Shown here: positions 53,630 to 64,000 of the stretch, in pieces
Numbering within the stretch: the stretch's first letter is position 1
How the letters are laid out: each line of letters opens with the position of its first letter
Source of the DNA: Brachypterus glaber
Taxonomy: Eukaryota > Arthropoda > Insecta > Coleoptera > Kateretidae
Assembly (NCBI GenBank): GCA_958510825.1
Contig: OY294048.1
Span: forward strand, 26,112,680 to 26,176,679
Length of the DNA stretch: 64,000 nt
Direction of reading: 5' to 3'
Notes under the pieces: model-generated
The model's input: the letters and a program-made list of their open reading frames with translations, nothing else
Databases searched by the model: none
Told to the model about the DNA's origin: nothing
Program-made: the position numbers and the translations under genes

Positions 53630-53870
53630 TTTTCGTTTAATATTTATAAAAATTTGTATCTAGAGGTCTTGAGACTCGTTGAAAATTAATTTTATATTAA
53701 AAAAATCTATCTTTACCCTCTAAGGGGTAAACCTTTATAAATATATTTTCTAAATAATCTGAAAAAAATTTTTACCTACTTGGGGGTGTTGAGATTTGTT
53801 AAAAATTAACTTGATATTAAAAAAATCTATATTTACCTTAAGGGTACCTACATCATATATTTTTTTCAAA
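53630..53870. repeat. Two diverged direct repeats of about 120 bp
   Basis: GAGACTCGTTGAAAATTAAT / TTTATATTAAAAAAATCTAT (53667) recurs as GAGATTTGTTAAAAATTAAC / TTGATATTAAAAAAATCTAT (53791). It lies between the transposon's right end and the outer inverted repeat. Confidence 0.7.
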
Positions 53871-54547
53871 CTTATTCATTAAGCACAATCCGAGATATGA
53901 ATTTTTAAATTTTATCCCCTGTGGCAAAAATCAGCACTCCAATGGTGATTATACTGTAGGATAATGAAATAAACATAAATAATAAATTGTACAAAAAAAG
54001 GAGCTCGATATCTCTGGGAGCAGGAATCAGTGCTTATCTAGCTACCCCTTTAAAGATCTGGGTGTTTTGTCGAAGTTTTTGATATGCGGCTCATAAATTG
54101 ATAACGTTCCTATTATACCTATTTTTACATCATAGTTTTAACTTAAAACCACAGACATATTTTAACCGTCATGACTGGGCATAGTTCATATGCCTACTTT
54201 ACATAAAATATACCTACCAATTAGGGTCAAACCACGTATTTTAGGAAAAATAAGTTTGTTCGTCCCTAACTTGGGCTATAATTTGGTAAGTTGGCTTAAT
54301 AGGTATTTTATTGTAAAAAGTCCTAGCCTTAAAATAAAAATTAGTAATATTTAAATATTTTTTTCTAAATTATATAATTTTAAACTATATGCACGGTGGG
54401 TCGGAATAAACATTTTTTATATTTTTTATTTATAACTTGTTGGATATAAAGAACTTTCACTTTCGGGTTTAGACCGTGTTAATGGATTTTCACTTTCCGA
54501 CGTTTCATCTCTTACTACTAGAGACATCTTCATGGATTAATCTACAT

Positions 54548-54829
54548 TCTACAAGACTTCAAGAGCATGAGCGCAATATAAGAAAGAAACAAATTTCCTT
54601 ATCGGCAGTAGCCGAACATGTACATGAAACAGGTCATAAAATCAATTTGTCTGAAACAAAACAAATATTAACAGAAAACAGAAAAATGCCAAGGAAGATA
54701 CGGGAATCGATAGAAATCATCAAGCATCCTAACAATATCAATCGGGACACTGGTTACCACTTACTTGCAATATGGAAGTCTTTGATAGGAAAAAGCTCGT
54801 CACGGGTGAATAACCACAACTCGTCATAA
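54548..54829 (+). pseudogene. Penelope-like GIY-YIG endonuclease, C-terminal fragment
   Basis: The frame gives RLQEHERNIRKKQISLSAVA, EHVHETGHKINL, MPRKIRESIEIIKHPNNIN and GYHLLAIWKSLIG before TAA at 54827-54829. The sequence (R-x-EH...A-x-AEH-x4-GH...R-x2-RE-x-IEI-x-KHPNNIN) is the conserved C-terminal part of the endonuclease that nicks target DNA for Penelope-like elements. The N-terminal GIY-YIG residues are missing because the element is truncated, and the ORF start (54476) lies in the flanking inverted repeat. Confidence 0.85.
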
Positions 54830-54871
54830 ATAGTGACACAAGTTGATTCGAAACTTAGTTTCAGATTAATC

Positions 54872-54915
54872 CCTGAAGATGTCTCTAGTAGTAAGAGACG
54901 AAACGTCGGAAAGTG
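54872..54915 (+). ncRNA. Hammerhead-ribozyme-like motif in the Penelope right repeat
   Basis: CTGAAGA (54873-54879, fitting the core CUGANGA) is followed after one extra T by a perfect 6-bp stem GTCTCT-AGTAGTA-AGAGAC (54881-54899) and then GAAAC and GTC. That order is the hammerhead core as reported for Penelope-like elements. The extra T before stem II and an unverified stem I/cleavage site make activity uncertain. The inverted left copy (54497-54535) has one stem mismatch (AGAGAT). Confidence 0.5.
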
Positions 54916-55027
54916 AAAATCCATTAACACGGTCTAAACCCGAAAGTGAAAGTTCTTTATATCTTAATGGCCGTGAAAGCTTAAAATCTAAAAACTTGTT
55001 GGATATTTAGCTCATTTGATTAATAGA

Positions 55028-56522
55028 CCAAGGGGTATCTGTTTCAAAACACCCATGTTTGGGTAAAGCGGATAGTATCCTAAATTTTTAGATCAATTGG
55101 TCCAGAATATCACTAGAAATAATAAATTCACTATGCGCATTAAATAAACCGTGGGCTTCACTTTTTATTTAACAAAATTTTGCAAAATCGAGAAGAAATT
55201 ATTTTTTTTCTCGTTTTCGTTGATATATCTCTGGAACTATTCATTTCAGACAAATATTGAAGAGGAAAAAAAGTTTTGTAATTGAATTTTTATATTACTA
55301 AATTGGTTGCAAATTGAAAAAAATAGTTATTATTATTGCAAAAATAGTAAAAATCACAAAAAAGGAGTAAAAAAATCGACTTTTTCGGGATTTTTTTTTC
55401 CTTAAAGTATACCTAGGATCTTCGAAAATTACAAAAAAAAACTTTATGGCGTGCTGAATCATCACACCAAATTTTATCAAAATCGGTCTGATTGTTTTTG
55501 CACAATAATGCAAAATCCAGAATTTGAATTTTTTTTTGCAAATTTTCAAAATTAAGCAAAGTTTAAAATAAATCCGTTAGAAACTTAAATATTTAATCAC
55601 ATATAGAAGAGGGCTCAACCATTCAAACGCTTTTTAAAAAATTAAAATCCGTTGATTAGGAGAGCCTGGCCAGTTGTTTTAACATTTGTCGAATTTCGAC
55701 CGCCATTTAGTTTCAGTGTAAATGGCGGTCAACTTTAAACTATCATAACTTCAAAATTAGTGAACGAATCATCATATATTTTTTTTTTAAGAAGCGTCTT
55801 TCGGAGTACTTTTAATATATATTAAAAAAAAACAAATTCATCTAAAAAATTAGTAAAGTTATTCTAATTGTTCATAAGCACAAATATTCGACAAATGTTT
55901 AAACAACTACCTAGGATCTCCTAATTAACAGATTTTAATTTTTCAAAATGCATTTGAAAGTTTGAGCTTTCTTCTATGTGCGAGTAAATTTTTAAGTATC
56001 TAAGGGCTTTGTTTTTAATTGTGCATAATTTTGAGAATTTGCATTTTTTTTCTAAATCTAGATTGCAAAAATTATTGTGCAAAAACTATCAGACCGACTT
56101 TGATGAAATTTGGTGTGATGATTCAGCACACTATAAAGTTTTCTTGGGTTAATTTTGAAGGTCCTACGTAAGTATCCGAAAAAATTCCCAAAAATCTCGA
56201 TTTTTTTTACCCCTTTTCGTGATTTTTACTATTTTTGCAATAATAATATTTTTTTTACAACCAATTTTATCATGTATGAAATTTAATTACAAAACTTTTT
56301 TTTCTTTCCAATATTTGTCTAAAATTAATATGAGAACGAAAAGGAGAGAAAAAAAAATATTTTCTTCTCGATTTTGCATTTTTCTTAAATAAAAAGCGAA
56401 GCCCACGGTTAATTTTATGCGCATAGTAAAATTATCATTTATAGTGATATTCTGGACCCATTGATCTAAAAATGTAGGATACTATCCGATTTACCCAACC
56501 TAAAACAGATACCGCCTGGTCT
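55028..56522. mobile_element. 1.5-kb palindromic foldback element
   Basis: The arms run from TAGACCAAGGGGTATCTGTT to the centre near 55730 and back to AACAGATACCGCCTGGTCTA. Shared blocks are GGATAGTATCCTA, AACCGTGGGCTTC, CATCACACCAAATTTTATCA and TCGACCGCCATTTAGTTTCA. TA lies at both boundaries, consistent with a TA target. Each arm is about 700 bp. ORFs in it are translations of AT-rich arms. Confidence 0.82.
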
Positions 56523-56564
56523 ATAAAGGTTTTAAAGCATAAAATACCTATTAGTTCAGTCTAA

Positions 56565-57205
56565 AGGTCGTGTGATATGCACACTCTCTGTTTTTTTTTA
56601 ATCAAAAGGGGTTTGGTTGGAAAGCTTAAATCCAAATTTGCACCCCTCTACGATTTATTTTTGCACAGTTATGTATGTGCAAGAACGCATTTGTTTTGAT
56701 TTTGCTCTGTAACTCGGCTTTGGCTCGTCGCTTAACAAAAAATGAACATGATATTTGTTTGTTATTGAGTTCTCTACAATTTATTTTAATAACTTTTTTT
56801 GTTTAAACAATCAGAAAAAAAGTTACAGAGCGTTGAAAATTTGCAAAAGTAGAAAATTTGCACACTTTTTTCGGTTTTTCGAAAACAACTGTAAAACTAA
56901 TAATTTTTTGTAACTTTATTTCTAATAGTTAAAACAAAAAAAAATATTTTACATAAATTGTAGAGAATTCAATAACGAAAAGTCCAAACCAAATGTTATG
57001 TTCATTTTTTGTTGAGCGACGAGCCGAAGCCGAGTTACAGACCAAAAACAAAACAAACGAGTTTTTGCACATAACTGTGTAAAAAAACTCGCACAGGGGT
57101 GCAAATTTAGATTTGAGCTTTTCAAATAAACCACTTTTAATTACAAAAAACAGAGGGTGTGCATATCACCGCAATGTCAAACTACCGTTTGACTGGTCTA
57201 TATGG
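56565..57205. mobile_element. 640-bp palindromic foldback element
   Basis: GGTCGTGTGATATGCACACTC / TCTGTTTTTTTT (56566-56598) inverts to AAAAAACAGAGGGTGTGCAT / ATCACCGCAATG (57148-57177). Inner arms share TCTGTAACTCGGCTTTGGCTCG / CGAGCCGAAGCCGAGTTACAG and TCTCTACAATTTATTTTAA. The centre is near 56880. Non-coding. Confidence 0.82.
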
Positions 57206-57509
57206 CATGTTTTTAAATTTGTCCTAAAAATTAATTTTGCACTGGCAGATACACGATTATACTGGGTAAAATAGGTTGCAAACCATATTATTATGTTTTT
57301 TGTGATTAATCCAAACATTCACAAGCAAGCAAATCTCAAAATTTGGGTTATGCTTGTTTGTTAAATAGAAAACACTAATCATATATGAGTTTTAATATTG
57401 GTTAGATTTCTGGATCTGCAGTTAAATCGTTATACCTTAAGTAAATACATATGTTAAAAAATAAAACATGGGTTGATAAAATGTCTTCGTTTCGACCCAC
57501 CCTCCATAA

Positions 57510-60150
57510 TAATTACAATTATTATGTGCATGATCGTATTTAAACGAAATAACTAAAAAGGGAAAAGCAAAGCCAAACCCCCAAAGTTTGTATGATAAGT
57601 TTGTATTTTTGTAAAGAATTCAGTACGTTTTAATATATTTTATAATTTGTATTTATATTAAATAAATTATCATTAATAGATATTTTTATTCCTACGTTTT
57701 ATTCTGATATTTTTATATTACACTAGTTTACATTGCTCGGAACTTCTTTTTAACATTTTCTTATGTATTTTTACACGCTAAATTCAAATCAGTCAAGAAA
57801 AATAATTAACATTTGTGAATATCGAAGATATTTGCCTAAAAAAGATGGAATAATAGCGAAAATTATTGTTTCTTATCTTTGCATAATAACTGGTAACTGA
57901 ATTTAATGTCAAAAATTAAATATTCAATATGAAATGGCGATAAAAAATTTTTTTAGAAGAAGAAATTAAAGTTATTTAAATAACACAGTCACTTTTCATC
58001 CTCCATATTGAATATATAAATTTTTACATTTGCAACGACATAAACTTTCCGATAAAAGTTTTTAAGCCAACATGAAAAAAAAAAATGGCCATGAATCTAT
58101 CGAATTCAGGCAAATATCTTCAATATTCTTCAATTTAAAAATATTTCGTTGTCGAATTCAGACTCAGCGCATAAAAATTCTTAAGAAATATTTAAAAAGC
58201 ATTGTATACTAGTGTTATTATTATTACTGTTATAAAAGTATTTATTTTTAATAAAATTATTATTATAATAAAATATAATAAATATTTTAAAACTGTCTGA
58301 ACGTAAGTTTGGAATGTTAGAAGTTTTTTTTTTTGAATGCATGACTAACCCGGTAACTATTTTAGAAACTACTAGATATAGGCATTATCATAAATGTAGA
58401 AATAGATATTTTAAAAATTATTTTATACTAAAAAATATATGATAACCATTTTACACTCTACAAATTATTTTAGAAAAAATCAACGTTAATCACCAGCTTA
58501 AAAGTATTTATTTTACAGTAAAAATTATAATTTTTCGATTTTTTTAAAGCCGGAAAATTTTAATCTACAGATCTTTTACTAAAAAGTTTTATTTTATAAT
58601 AATTAAAAGCATCAAAAAGCCTTAAATTTTGTTATTTAAAAATGAGGATTAGCACGGGTTGGGAAAGAAATAGTTTCAACTTTATTAGCAACGTTCAAAA
58701 AAACTTATCGAACTTTAATTTGAACGGTTTCCATTTAAAAAAAAAGTTGGAGTATCTGGGAGAGAGGAAAAAACTAAAACTACACAAATTAGTTTTTTTT
58801 TTAAACAAAATTAAAAACAAAAACCAATCTTTTTTTTTGAAAGAAAGTTTTTTATGAATTACCCAGGCCAACAAGGATTTTGTGATCGGAAGTTTTTTTT
58901 TTGTTTTCTGGCTTAGTTAAGACCCATTGACTGCCAAACAAGCATTTTCTTGTTTCCATCGCTTATAATTTTTTTTAGCTATAAGCCATGCCAAAAATCT
59001 CATTCTTTAACATGAAGTGTAGACTTTTTAAGTTATGGATATTGGACTACATCAACATAATCAATCAAAAGAAGCCATTTAGAATTTTAGAAAGATCGAA
59101 ATAAAATTAAAATTTTGGACCACCCTAATGGCATGTTTTTTTTTGTTGAAATTTTTCATTATTTTATTCGAAATCAGAGGTATTAAAAATAGTCGTATGC
59201 AAAAATTTTGCAGTTTTTTTTTCCTGGCACACTATGCGGTTGTCCTAAACCCTTACGTGATGGACAAAAACAGAAGTTATATTCAAAATCAACATAACTA
59301 AATTACTCAAAATCAGCTGTCAGACCCAAAGCAACATCCAAAAGTTGAAAAGTAAGCCTTTGTTATCAAATGTCAAATATCAAATGTCTTGAAAGTCCAA
59401 GCCCTTTTAAGCGCCTTCGCCAAAATTGCAAACAACCATTTCGTATTAGACACCCAAAATGTACACAAAAACAATTAATTACTTGATTTAAGTGCATATT
59501 AATTGAGCCATAAAAAGTTTTGCGAAATGCCGTTTTTGCACTACATACCTAAATTATTTTATTGTTAATTTTTAATAATAGGTATAAATAAAAATAATAA
59601 ATATCGTTGAAGAGGCACATAAACATATATTTTAGCATTTAATGATTAACGTAATGAAATATTATTAAATATTATATTATAAATACTATAACACATAAGC
59701 TACATTTGCCCAAAAAATATATATATATATATAAAAAGGTTTTCCTAGTTAGTAGTTAGTGCCTATTTCCCACCCGTTGGCTATGACAACGGTTGGGAAA
59801 TGACAATCAGCTGATTTTACATATCTGCTGTCAGAAAATTAGTAAACGTCAAACACATAAGCTCTAATTGACAAACTAAATTTTAAGATAATTTTTGCAT
59901 TTATTTGGACTAAAAACTAGGTTCGCGTACTCGTTGCGTTATATACTATTGCTTTCGAGTGTGTTGCAAGAAATATTTCATAATCAGATTCAGTTCATGC
60001 GACCCTGGCCGGCCAGAGCTTGCAGTATGCTGGGCCGGGATTTCCCGAGACTGTAGCAATTTTACTACTCCCAGGATCTAACGCCTTAGTCTCGGACCAA
60101 AAACGGTCCCGAGGTCCCGAAATTTAGAACTTGTCGAGTGTCCGACTATT
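57510..60150. other. AT-rich stretch without recognised genes
   Basis: No coding region can be supported; the lysine/asparagine-rich frame at 58642-58857 is what AT-rich DNA gives by chance. An (AT)n run lies at 59719-59736. Blocks near 59105-59260 (TTTTGGACCACCCTAATGGC, CGTATGCAAAAATTTTGCAG) resemble parts of the repeats at 60340 and 60545. A GC-richer patch at 60000-60120 (CCGGCCAGAGCTTGCAGTAT, TCCCGAGACTGTAGC) is unexplained. Confidence 0.45.
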
Positions 60151-60179
60151 ATTATACACTAGGGTAGGTCGAATTTTTT

Positions 60180-60715
60180 TTTTATTTGAGTTTTCGGGTA
60201 GGGTTAGAAGGCTTCTCAATGAGTTAGAAAATAAGCCTGTAAATTTTGGCGATGATTGGCAATAGGGAACATCTCCCAGAATAAACCGGAAAATTGAAAT
60301 ATTCCGCAGTGGGCCAGGAAAATAAAACAGGGACAAAATTCTGAATTTTTGCATACGTCTATTTTGATACCGCTGATTTAGAATAAAATAACGAAAAATT
60401 TAAAAAAAAAATCCGCGCCATTCAAAATTTTATTTTTTCTTCGATCTTTCCAAAAATATGTCAAATAGCTTCTTTTGATTGTTGTTGTAGACCAATGTCA
60501 ATAGCTTAAAAATTCAAAATGGCGGAGCGGTATCAAAAGTATTCGTATGCAAAAATTCAGAATTTTGTCCCTGTTTTTTGTTTCCTGGCTCACTGTGGAA
60601 TATTACGATTTTCCGGTTAATTCTGGAAGATGCTCCCCATTGCCAATCATCGCCAAAATTTACAGGCTTACTTTCTAACTCATTGAGAAGCCTTCTAGCC
60701 ACAGTGGGTTTTTGG
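60180..60715. repeat. Palindrome with about 200-bp arms
   Basis: GAAGGCTTCTCAATGAGTTA / GCCTGTAAATTTTGGCGATG (60208-60256) inverts to CATCGCCAAAATTTACAGGC / TAACTCATTGAGAAGCCTTC (60648-60696). The arms continue through GACAAAATTCTGAATTTTTGCATACG. The centre is near 60440. Confidence 0.87.
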
Positions 60716-61039
60716 TATGTTTAGGTTTGAATTATAGTCTAGGCGCTAGCTATGGTTAAGTTGGTCATTATATGTACCCTCAGTTTGAAAGCTGGTTATC
60801 AATAAACACCTATAGGAGTGCCAAAAAATCTTTGGTACGCGGTCCAGTCACAGAACTAAAGGTCTAGAACGGCTATGTGAGAGAGATAGAAAGTAATTAA
60901 ATGTGTAAAATTCTCTACGCCATTAAGACGACTTTTCTGAGGCGGGAAATTCAAATGTTTGTTTACGTTACACTAACCTAACTTTACAGACAAAATCCAC
61001 GCTTTAATCGGTGTAGATACCAAAAGTAAAGTTGAAACC

Positions 61040-61450
61040 AAGTTGTAGAATCTATGGATAAGGAAGGTTTACTCTCAGATGTTGGAAAAGAGCCATTAAA
61101 CAATGAAATGAAAATAAAAGCTGAACAGTTTGTACTTTTTCCAAGTTCCAACTTACGCGCCAAGGAAGAGTTTAGATATAATCAATACCACAGAAAAAAA
61201 AAGCTTATATGCAAATTGCATAATTGAAAGTTATATTTGGATACATGCCCTTAAGGGATTTGAAAAGCCAAATCCCTTAAATTATGGGTATAAAATGGAA
61301 AATAATGATAAAAACTTGATACCTAAAATTAAAAGATTTTCAGGAGTCTTGCAAATGTTTAAAATTCTTGTCCCTGTAGGATTTTAAGCATAAAATGTTG
61401 CGATTTTTGCAATTGCAAGTGGAAAAATCTTATGGATAAAATAAAGTATA
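61040..61450 (+). pseudogene. Decayed transposon-type ORF remnant
   Basis: In shifting frames the strand reads ESMDKEGLLSDVGKEPLNNE, then a 61130-61387 frame with LYANCIIESYIWIHALKGFE and YGYKMENNDKNLIP, then a Cys-rich CCDFCNCKWKNLMDK. Such an order (charged helix, Y-x2-W block, C-rich tail) recalls uncharacterised repeat-borne insect proteins, but I cannot name the family. It lies in the middle of the inverted-repeat element at 60162-62224, where a transposase gene would be expected. Confidence 0.3.
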
Positions 61451-62231
61451 AAAGAAATAAATAAACAAAGGTTAAGAAAACGTTTCTTCCAAACTATTTT
61501 CCCTTCTCACTAGCACATTAATCGCATTTTTCATTTCTAAAAATAATTAAAATAAAACAAAAATAAAAAAAATAAAAAGAAATAAAATTTTATAGATTAT
61601 GTGAAAAAACGGGTTGTCTTGCTTCTGATAAAAAAGAATAATTAGAAAGTGTACTTTCAAACAAAAAAAAGTTTTTTAAAATTAGTCAATTAATAACTGA
61701 GATATTTATAAGAGTTATAAAAAAATACTAAAAATTTTAGTTTTTTCGATTTTCCGAGAAATCCGGTGGCTTTCGGAAAAAATTTTTTTAATATTTATTA
61801 AAAATTAATTTTCAAAGTAAAGAAAAATATTAAAATCGGTTAAAAAACAACTGAAATATAAGAGATTTAAAAACTTTAATCCGCCATCTTGAATTCAAGA
61901 TGGCTGCTAAACGACCATGAACTGGCACTCCTATATGTATTCATTGATAACCAGCTTTCAAACTGAGGGTAAATATAATTAATGACCAACTCAACCATAG
62001 CTAGCGCCTAGACTATAATTCATGCTATATTCATTTTGGAAAAAAAAGTGCAAAAACGATCTAACGCGATTTAAAAAAAAACAGTTTTATAATGTCCAAA
62101 CAAGCCTGAATTAGGACCAGAATGTGGTTTTCCTGGTAATTTTGGTCAAACCTAAACTTACCAAAAATCCACTGTGTAGCCCTACCTGAAAATCCAACTA
62201 AAAAAAACATTTTTCGACCCACCCTATTATA

Positions 62232-62445
62232 CGCTGAGAATTCGTTGCCTTAGTGAATACCTACTGAACGTTTCTGCCTGTTTGGAACCCCAGGCAACAT
62301 TTGTTATTAATTACAAGTTGTTACAGTAAAACATAAAAGAACAACGTTATGTTTTACTGTAACAACTATTAATTAATAACAAATGTTGCCTGGGGTTTTA
62401 AATAGGCAAAAACGTTGAGTATTAACGAATTCTGAGTGTATGTAA
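62232..62445. mobile_element. 210-bp hairpin MITE
   Basis: CGTTTCTGCCTGTTTGGAAC / CCCAGGCAACATTTGTTATT (62269-62308) and GTTGTTACAGTAAAACATAA invert to TTATGTTTTACTGTAACAAC / AATAACAAATGTTGCCTGGG / TTTTAAATAGGCAAAAACG (62347-62415). Arms are about 70 bp with few mismatches and extend weakly outward (GAGAATTCGTT / AACGAATTCTG). Confidence 0.85.
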
Positions 62446-63046
62446 CTATTAGATTTTTGTTATTTTAAAATAGATTTATTTCACATGTGAATATAAATTT
62501 TTATATATTTTTTATGAAAACTTAGTTTTCTTTATAAGCTGTATGTTTTTTGTTATCATAACAAAGCTAAAACAATAGAAAAAAATTGACAATTTTTTTT
62601 TTTTCATTTTGAGGGCGAAAATCCCAGTCCTAGGGTGACCACAAAAATTAGACTGGCCTATTAAAACAAAAACAAAAATATTCTGTTATTCATATATTTT
62701 CTCCCGGCTATGGATTTATTTTTATTTTTATTAGATTCAGCTACCCCAAAAACGTTTTTTTGCTAACTTTTATTAAAATATTGTAAACATTTTAAAATTA
62801 TTGTTCCCTTTAGCACAAAAAAAAGTGACCAAAAAAAAATATATTTTAGTTGGATGTGGCACTACTTATTTCAAAGGTAATTTTCTGAATGCTTAATACA
62901 AAATAGCTACTATTTTTTAGTGGGTAATTTTAAATATTTTTTATAGAGTGTAAAGTTTTTGTTATATATTTAATATAAATCCTAAGTTATAAATCGACTA
63001 CTTTTACGCTTTAGGCTGCTTTAAAAAAATATTTAGTAATTATATA

Positions 63047-63771
63047 CAGAGCGGTCCAAAAGTCACCCCCCCATTCTTAACTTTTGAACCAGTTGAGATA
63101 TAGACTTCAAATTTGGAACTTTTAAATAAGACAACTCTTTTAGCATATATTTAATACTTTCAGCTCTTAAAATGTGGGCAGGGGGGCATGGGGGCACAAT
63201 TTTTTAAATGGAAAGGGGGGTCGTGTAATACATCATTTTAAAGCTTATAAAATTCTCCATTTAACTCCATATTTTTAAATTTAAAAATTAAAATTAAAAA
63301 ATATTTTTTGGGTTTAAAATGGGGTTAAAAATGGGTATTAAGGTCAAATTTCCTCTAAAAAAAAACAAATAATTTTTTTAAAATGCCTGATTTTATCATA
63401 AAAAAATGTTAATTATAATTTTAAACTAATTTTAGTTGACATAAATAAAAATTTATAAAAAAAAACTTAAAAAATCGAATGTTTTAGCACAAAAAATTAA
63501 AAAATCAAAACCTTAAAAAACATTTTTAAAAAATTTAAAAATATTAGTTTAAATAGAGAATTTTATAAGCTTTAAAATGATGTATCACACGACCCCCCTT
63601 TCCATTTAAAAAAATATCCCCCATGCCCCCCTGCCCACATTTTAAGATCTGGAAATATCAAATATATGCCAAAAGATAGTTTAAGTTGTCTTATTTAAGA
63701 GTTCTAAATTTGAAGTCGATATCTCTACTCGTTCAAAAGTTAAGAGGGGGGATGACTTTTGGACCGCACTG
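63047..63771. mobile_element. 725-bp mariner-like MITE with TA target duplication
   Basis: The ends CAGAGCGGTCCAAAAGTCA and TGACTTTTGGACCGCACTG are inverted with one mismatch, and TA flanks both sides (63045-63046, 63772-63773). The arms are about 250 bp, sharing TTTTAAATGGAAAGGGGGGT / ACCCCCCTTTCCATTTAAA, CATGGGGG and AAGACAACT / AGTTGTCTT. No ORF, so non-autonomous. Confidence 0.87.
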
Positions 63772-64000
63772 TATGTTATTTTTGTAGTTAATAATAGACT
63801 TTGTATCTATATGTATATAGAAAATTAAATCTTATTTAACTAAATATTGAAACTGGAGTAATAATAAACTTAAAAAAATCCGGAAAATATGAAATTTTTA
63901 TTTTTTTTAACAATTATTGGTTAGAATGTGTTTAAAAAACAATATTGTTTTTTATAAAAATTTTTTTTTAATTAGTTTATTGATTTTTTTTAATGGTACA

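Larger units (their letters stand above)
47395..54055. repeat. Outer inverted-repeat arms around DNA transposon 2
   Basis: Left blocks GATAAGC...CTGCTCCCAGAGATATCGAGCTC (47414-47450) and ACATTATCCTACAGTATCAT / GTTTTTGCCACAGGGGATAA (47909-47963) are inverted at right as GAGCTCGATATCTCTGGGAG (54001-54020) and TTATCCCCTGTGGCAAAAAT / ATTATACTGTAGGATAAT (53909-53967). This pair lies outside the terminal repeats of the transposon at 48111-53184, so either that transposon inserted into an older foldback element or its ends were extended by duplication. Confidence 0.7.
54448..54992 (+). mobile_element. Penelope-like retroelement fragment with inverted flanking repeats
   Basis: A 14-bp duplication, AACTTGTTGGATAT, flanks the element (54434-54447 and 54993-55006). 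Inside, AAAGAACTTTCACTTTCGGG...ATCTTCATGG (54448-54536) is the reverse complement of the right end (54872-54962), followed by a 30-bp unpaired tail. The centre encodes the end of a GIY-YIG endonuclease. Inverted terminal segments plus an extra tail are characteristic of Penelope-like insertions. It is heavily 5'-truncated: the reverse transcriptase is absent. Confidence 0.9.
54434..55006. repeat. 14-bp target site duplication of the Penelope-like element
   Basis: AACTTGTTGGATAT is identical at 54434-54447 and 54993-55006, indicating a fairly recent insertion. Confidence 0.9.
54389..57507. repeat. Outer inverted ends with GGTGGGTCG, enclosing several insertions
   Basis: GGTGGGTCGGAATAAACATT (54394) is inverted at the right by TTCGTTTCGACCCACC (57486-57501), with about 45 bp of partial similarity. 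The same GGGT(G/A)GGTCGAA ends occur on the element at 60162-62224. The Penelope fragment and two foldback elements lie between. Confidence 0.55.
60162..62224. mobile_element. 2.06-kb nested inverted-repeat element with TA flanks
   Basis: The ends are GGGTAGGTCGAATTTTT and AAAAATGTTTTTTTT...TTTCGACCCACCC; TA lies at 60160-60161 and 62225-62226. GTAGGGTTAGAAGG / CCTACCTGAAAATCC and further blocks invert. Nested inside are a palindrome (60180-60715) and a second pair of arms (60725-60825 and 61915-62030: CTATAGGAGTGCC, CAGTTTGAAAGCTGGTTATC, GGCGCTAGCTATGG). A decayed ORF is in the middle. Confidence 0.7.

Noticed and set aside
58642..58857. 71-residue Lys/Asn/Phe-rich ORF
   Set aside because: Composition is that of random AT-rich DNA, and there are no motifs or splice signals.

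Overview
The window reads as a piece of a large, AT-rich insect genome that is mostly transposable elements. The clearest host signal is a 106-bp plus-strand exon (33864-33969) whose translation is the RCK1-region segment of the calcium-activated potassium channel slowpoke. So part of the window is probably slowpoke intron swollen by repeats. Two other splice-flanked candidate exons, at 7713-7885 (+) and 16622-16900 (-), belong to genes I do not recognise. Everything else that codes is transposon-derived and mostly broken. Two gaps of exactly 200 N (8537-8736 and 33212-33411) are scaffold joins.

Layout. 1-3055: a Ty3/Gypsy element with intact RT-RNase H-integrase and a 3' LTR, abutting an R1-like LINE (3056-5255) that carries a 294-bp internal duplication. 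5267-6075: a foldback element with TTAA flanks. 8737-10115: two G/C-run tandem arrays leading into a second, decayed Gypsy copy (10116-13894). That copy is interrupted by a 705-bp MULE (Mutator-like) element with a perfect 9-bp target duplication; the first Gypsy copy supplies the empty site. 15400-18800: nested inverted repeats, a tRNA-derived SINE and a 159-bp tandem duplication. 19100-22000: a Jockey-like LINE in three frames. 22160-24480: a cluster of one palindromic repeat family. 24660-29095: a satellite-like array interrupted by a 2.8-kb DNA transposon (24976-27753) and a LINE 3' end. 29822-33211: a minus-strand CR1-group LINE. 34200-47000: MITEs and foldback elements nested in one another. 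48111-53184: a second DNA transposon of about 5.1 kb with 340-360-bp inverted repeats. 54448-54992: a Penelope-like element with a 14-bp target duplication. 55000-63771: more foldback elements and a TA-flanked mariner-like MITE.

The most interesting content is the pair of DNA transposons at 24976-27753 and 48111-53184. Each carries one broken gene of a kind I know only as uncharacterised repetitive proteins. The two share a layout of N-terminal Cys pairs, a D-[LF]-K motif followed by a Cys-x2-Cys, and a GE-x2-H motif near the C-terminus. Their terminal repeats begin with CAC, or a one-base variant of it. The first has a 3-bp TTA target duplication confirmed against an empty repeat unit in the same window. 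I infer a DDE transposase group related to the CMC/Transib/RAG1-type assemblage.
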